DNA of 64,000 bases. It comes from Hypoxylon rubiginosum (lineage: Eukaryota; Ascomycota; Sordariomycetes; Xylariales; Hypoxylaceae). A model generated the notes under the pieces. The model was not told the DNA's origin, did not search any database, and saw nothing but the letters and a program-made list of their open reading frames with translations. Shown here piece after piece: positions 60,293-64,000 of this stretch (positions are counted from its first letter, which is position 1; every line of letters begins with the position of its first letter). A program made the position numbers and the translations under genes. The stretch lies in assembly GCA_902806565.1 (NCBI GenBank), contig CADCXA010000034.1:62001-126000 (forward strand), read 5' to 3'.

Positions 60293-61133
60293 GGCGAACG
60301 GAATGGGCACGTATCGGTCTCGATAACTACTTAGCTCCCTACCATACGATAGTCCTCCGTTCCCTGAGATGGGCCGTCAGGAGGTTTAAGTACTTTCGAC
60401 GCCACGAGGAACAGGGGTGCCGAGTAAGAGGTAGCTAGCGACCCCAACCGAGATGAAACAGGCAGCTAATAATATATATAGCCTCGCCTGCAGCCGAGCG
60501 ACTAGGAGATTTGAAGTACGTCAAGGTTGAGTCATGGACCTGAGATGTCAGTTCAGGAATGCTATATGCTTCTCCGAGTCATCTTTAGTTTCTGTTCGTT
60601 CCAAGTCTTATCTGATCAGCCTTTTTTCCCTTTTTGCATGCAGTACACCAGTAGATCATCGACAATCTTACAGCCTGGAACCCCCCTGTCTATACGTCTT
60701 ACAGTACATTTCGAAGGTCTTGTGCTATGGAGATCTAGCCGAGCTGGAGCTAGAGTCGAGAACAAAGGCGACCGACCAATCAGCTGCGCCTCGTAAAAAA
60801 TCTCTAGAATACGACGGGTGCATGAAGCGGGAGCTACGCGGTATGTGCAGGCTCGGGGTGATTTTAGCATCCGTCACCCCGGCCATTAATTACAGGGTTC
60901 CGAATGATATCAGGATGAGAATCCCTTGGCGTGGCAGCCTGTTGGAACATTAGAACATCAACATCAGCATGCATACCGAAAAATGGTCGCCAAAGTTGAG
61001 GTCATGTTATAGGGGGCAGCTGAGAGGTAGGTATTGAGGTACTGTATTGTACAATCTATTCGACCAAAGTACTAATAGTAAGCACTCTATGAAACCGGCA
61101 TAGCCTCACGACACCCACTGAGAGTCTTAGCAT

Positions 61134-61169
61134 GTAATAGTCGTAATAGTCGTAATAGTCGTAATAGTC
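61134..61169. repeat. Four tandem copies of GTAATAGTC
   Basis: Perfect 9-bp unit repeated four times in non-coding DNA upstream of the ABC transporter gene. Confidence 0.95.
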
Positions 61170-61600
61170 AGCCATTCACCTCCAGCGGGAGGTGAGATTC
61201 TTATCCAGAAGTGCTGGTCTGGGGCATACAATGACGAGATTCTGCAGATAGGAAGGTAACACAAAGATGTATGAGTGAACAGGTGACTGACTCATCAATC
61301 ATAGCATCTTCGAGAATGTATCGGTACCAAGGTATGAATTAAATTGCTCATTGCAAGTCTGTAACTAGGTGGTAGACTTAAACCTCATTCGAAAGTACAC
61401 GCATATACGCCGTATCGAGTGTGGGGTATTTTATATAGGTACTATTATATATAAATTTTGACTTGAGAGTATTGTATTGGTAGCCTGGGCAGCAACAAGA
61501 TTGATTCATCATGTATCACCATCGCAAAGGGATTGAAATATGATCATGCATCGATTTCGAAGGATATTCTCCACAACTTCGCCCATCCAGACGAGCAGAT

Positions 61601-61640
61601 ACGGGTACGGTTACGGGTACGGGTACAGGTACGGGTACGG
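61601..61640. repeat. Degenerate ACGGGT hexamer array
   Basis: About six and a half units of ACGGGT with single-base variants (ACGGTT, ACAGGT) in non-coding DNA. It is not the canonical fungal telomere unit TTAGGG. Confidence 0.9.
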
Positions 61641-62051
61641 CGTATTAGGTCGAGCTGGAATTTCTTCTCTCATTCAAATAACACATATATCCATGGTCAA
61701 TAAAATAATAAAACCCCAGCTGCCCGAAAAACACTATCATTGCTTTTCTACCACAATACGGTTCAGAGAGCTCGTCCAGGTATATCTGTGTCCCTTATCC
61801 CCGTAGTCCCGGCAATGAACAACTCAAGAATATATCATTATTTTTCCTTTCTTCTCGCTTCAATCCATGTGCCGTGCTTGGCATTATCGCATGCCCCTCG
61901 CAGGTCTAAGATTAGATCACACAACAACGGATATCGTCGGTTGTAACACCCAGAAATCAACTAATTAGGAAATTATCAGTAGTTATCCTATGGAAATCTA
62001 ACGACAAGGCTGCCTGACATCTATCGCTAAAGCACTTCTGCTGATATCTAC

Positions 62052-64000
62052 TTACAACTTGTTAGGGGGAGCGGCTGATGTCATTGGCCACTGGTAACCC
62101 GTGGCATCGCTGAACTTATATCCGTACGAGGATGTAAAGTCATCCAGCACCGCCGGTCCTCTCGAGCCTGTGGACTAGGTTAGCGTACGTGATATCGGGT
62201 TGGGTGTAAGCCTCTACTCACCATAGGGGTATTCCATCGGGACGATCTCCTTATTGTCGTCTAGATAGTGTAGCAGAGGGGTGAATATCCTCCAGCTGGC
62301 GTCGAGCTCGTCATCTCTGACAAAGTTGGAGTGATCACCCTTGAGGGCGTCCAGGATCAACGACTCGTAAGCCTCGGGAATCTTAAGGTCCGAGAATCGT
62401 CTTCGGTACGTCAAATCCAGTTCCGTCACGACCGTCTGCATGCTTAAACCGGGCAGCTTGGAGTTCATCTTTATGTAAACACTCTCGTTCGGTTGGATGC
62501 GCATGACGAGCTCGTTCCGAGGAATGTCCTTGAATATACCACTAGTAACATCCTTGAACTGGATTCGAATCTCGGTCTTCTGCTCGTTCAGTGCCTTACC
62601 GGCCTTCATGATGAAGGGAACGCCATCCCATCTCTCGTTCTTGATGTAGGCGACCAGAGCGCAGAAGGTCGGGCATCGCGAGTCTTTGGGAACAGTGTCG
62701 TCCTCCTTGTAAGAAGGCTTGCTACCATCAAGCGACTTTCCATACTGGCCGATGATGACATTCTTCGGCTCGATGGCCGGGATACCTCGCAGAACACGCA
62801 CCTTCTCGTCACGAATATCTTCCGCCGAGAATGAAATCGGTCGCTCCATAGCCAATAGTGTGAGAACCTGGAGCAGATGGTTTTGCATAACGTCTCGGAT
62901 AATGCCAAATTCGTCGAAGTAGCCACCACGACCTTCGGTGCCAAAGGGTTCCTTGAAGGTGATCTGGACGTTGTCTATGTGGTGTCGGTTCCAGGTGGCG
63001 CCGAAGAACTCGTTACCAAACCGGAGAATCAGGATGTTCTTCACCATTTCCTTTCCGAGGTAGTGGTCGATACGGAAGAGCTCATCTTCCTTCCAGTCGG
63101 GCTCTAGGGACTTTTGCAGCTCACGAGAGCTGGCAAGATCCTTTCCGAACGGCTTCTCGACCTAATAGGATAGAAGAAATTGGCATTAGCTGCAACATTC
63201 CCGGTCTCGCTGTGAGGGGATGCTCTTACAATGACTCGAGCAATGCCTTTGGGAGGGTAGCAGCATCTCTTGAGGTGCTGAGAGACAATCGTGAAGACAC
63301 TAGGGGGTAGTGCCATGTAGAATAGACGGTGAGTCTCGTGTCGGCCGTCCTCTAACTTTTCGAGATGCGAGTTAAGGTTCAAGAAGGACTCGTCCTGGTC
63401 ATACTGGCCAGACACGTAGCTGCATTGTTCGCAGAACTCTGCTAGCTGTTTTTCCATATCCTTAGTAGGGGTCTTGATATATGATTTGACCCGCTTGAGG
63501 TATTCCTCGTGGTCCATCTTCGTCCGCGCATATCCGACGATCTTGACATCCTTTGGCAGGAATTGGTTGCGGTACTTTCGATCTAATTAGTTCTCGATCC
63601 ATTGCGTAGGATAGTTCGGACCTGGCGTTTAACTTACGAGACCAAAGAGAGCGGGGAACTGTGAAATAGCTATTAGTTTTGAGCTGTAGGAGCACCGGGG
63701 TAGAGATTGTCGCATACCGTCTTCTTCTTTGCCAGATCTCCCGAAGCACCGAGGACCACGATGACCGTGTTGTCCTTGAGCTCTAGGGTACTATTGCGTG
63801 TGGATAATTAGCTCCCATGTACAAGTGCTATAGTGCTACAGTGCTTCAAGTCGCGTATAGAATTATTATGCGCCATTTCGACCAAGGGAGGGGCAGCAAC
63901 AACAAAAGCTGTCGAAAAGAGTATCCCGTGAAGTGGTAGATGATGATGAAATAGCGGGGTGGGCGCGGGGTATCTAGGGAGCTTACCTTGCTGCTGAATC
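62052..64000 (-). CDS. ZWF1: Glucose-6-phosphate 1-dehydrogenase (six exons seen, 502 residues; 5' end outside)
   Basis: First enzyme of the oxidative pentose phosphate pathway: glucose-6-phosphate + NADP+ to 6-phosphogluconolactone + NADPH, cytosolic. Exons: 63987-64000 (partial), 63718-63790, 63638-63658, 63230-63574, 62222-63161, 62052-62167. Introns run 54-68 nt except the first (196 nt). Junctions restore KKKTFPALFGLYRNQFLPKD, RVIVEKPFGKDL and PYGSRGPAVLDDF. Motifs: NADP-binding GASGDLAKKK, substrate motif RIDHYLGKE (catalytic His), GRGGYFDEFGIIRDV and KDSRCPTFCALVAYI. The third exon seen is only 21 nt (FPALFGL). The acceptor before TAC CGC AAC (63575) is chosen over CTAATTAG a few bases upstream, which would break frame. 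The protein length is near the family norm, so only a few N-terminal residues lie outside. As an NADPH source it could feed FAS, but the genes are about 28 kb apart. Confidence 0.95.

Larger units (their letters stand above)
60293..62051. promoter_or_regulatory. Upstream region of the ABC transporter and 3' flank of G6PD
   Basis: 1.76 kb between two tandem minus-strand genes. There is no supportable gene. It holds a four-copy GTAATAGTC array (61134-61169) and an ACGGGT-type hexamer array (61601-61640). The 400 bp next to 60292 should contain the ABC transporter promoter. Confidence 0.55.

Noticed and set aside
61601..61640. Interstitial telomere repeat
   Set aside because: The unit is ACGGGT, not TTAGGG, and the array is short and degenerate.

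Overview
The window is chromosomal DNA of a filamentous ascomycete, most likely a Sordariomycete. Three things point there: genes broken by many short introns (44-196 nt, mostly 48-70) with GTAAGT-type donors and CTAAC/CTGAC branch sites, long AT-richer intergenic tracts, and the protein families themselves (split fungal FAS1/FAS2, Zn(II)2Cys6 and bZIP regulators, PXR1, CorA-like and MDR transporters). Apart from the apparently single-exon Fic and proline-rich genes and the guanine deaminase tail, the genes had to be assembled across splice sites. Every assembly below keeps frame and restores the motifs expected of its family.

Layout. 1-941: 3' part of a guanine deaminase (+). 1572-4857: glutamine/serine-rich Zn2Cys6 protein (-) with the zinc cluster in mid-protein. 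5691-7722: Ku70 (-), divergent from ferrochelatase HEM15 (+, 8315-9689). 11368-13427: MFS transporter (+), convergent with a monocarboxylate-transporter-like MFS protein (-, 13780-15321). 16715-17794: Fic-domain protein (+). 18193-24540: FAS1 (fatty acid synthase beta, -), and 27860-33568: FAS2 (alpha, +), divergent across a 3.3-kb shared upstream region. 36867-38716: bZIP factor (+). 38717-47968 is gene-poor, holding a stop-interrupted membrane-protein fragment (40335-41030), a poly-G/homopurine tract, a proline-rich ORF (43062-43709, -), many degenerate short tandem repeats and an AT-rich block. 47969-52240: 11-exon CorA-like Mg2+ transporter protein (-). 52754-54016: PXR1 (-), divergent from a small three-exon coiled-coil gene (54462-55145, +). 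55590-60292: 11-exon full-length MDR-type ABC transporter (-). 62052-64000: glucose-6-phosphate dehydrogenase (-), whose first exon runs off the right edge.

Functionally these are mostly housekeeping genes: purine salvage, non-homologous end joining, haem synthesis, de novo fatty acid synthesis, NADPH supply by G6PD, telomerase/ribosome-biogenesis factor PXR1, and transport. The two FAS genes make the only obvious co-regulated pair. The window does not look like a secondary-metabolite or mobile-element cluster. I saw no rRNA, tRNA or CRISPR array.

The more unusual signals are GC-rich patches that begin partway through genes, a dispersed palindrome (core TACCTAGGTA) confined to non-coding DNA, several very small exons, a fungal Fic protein with an altered inhibitory motif, and a decayed coding fragment whose interrupting stop looks like a CAG-to-TAG change.
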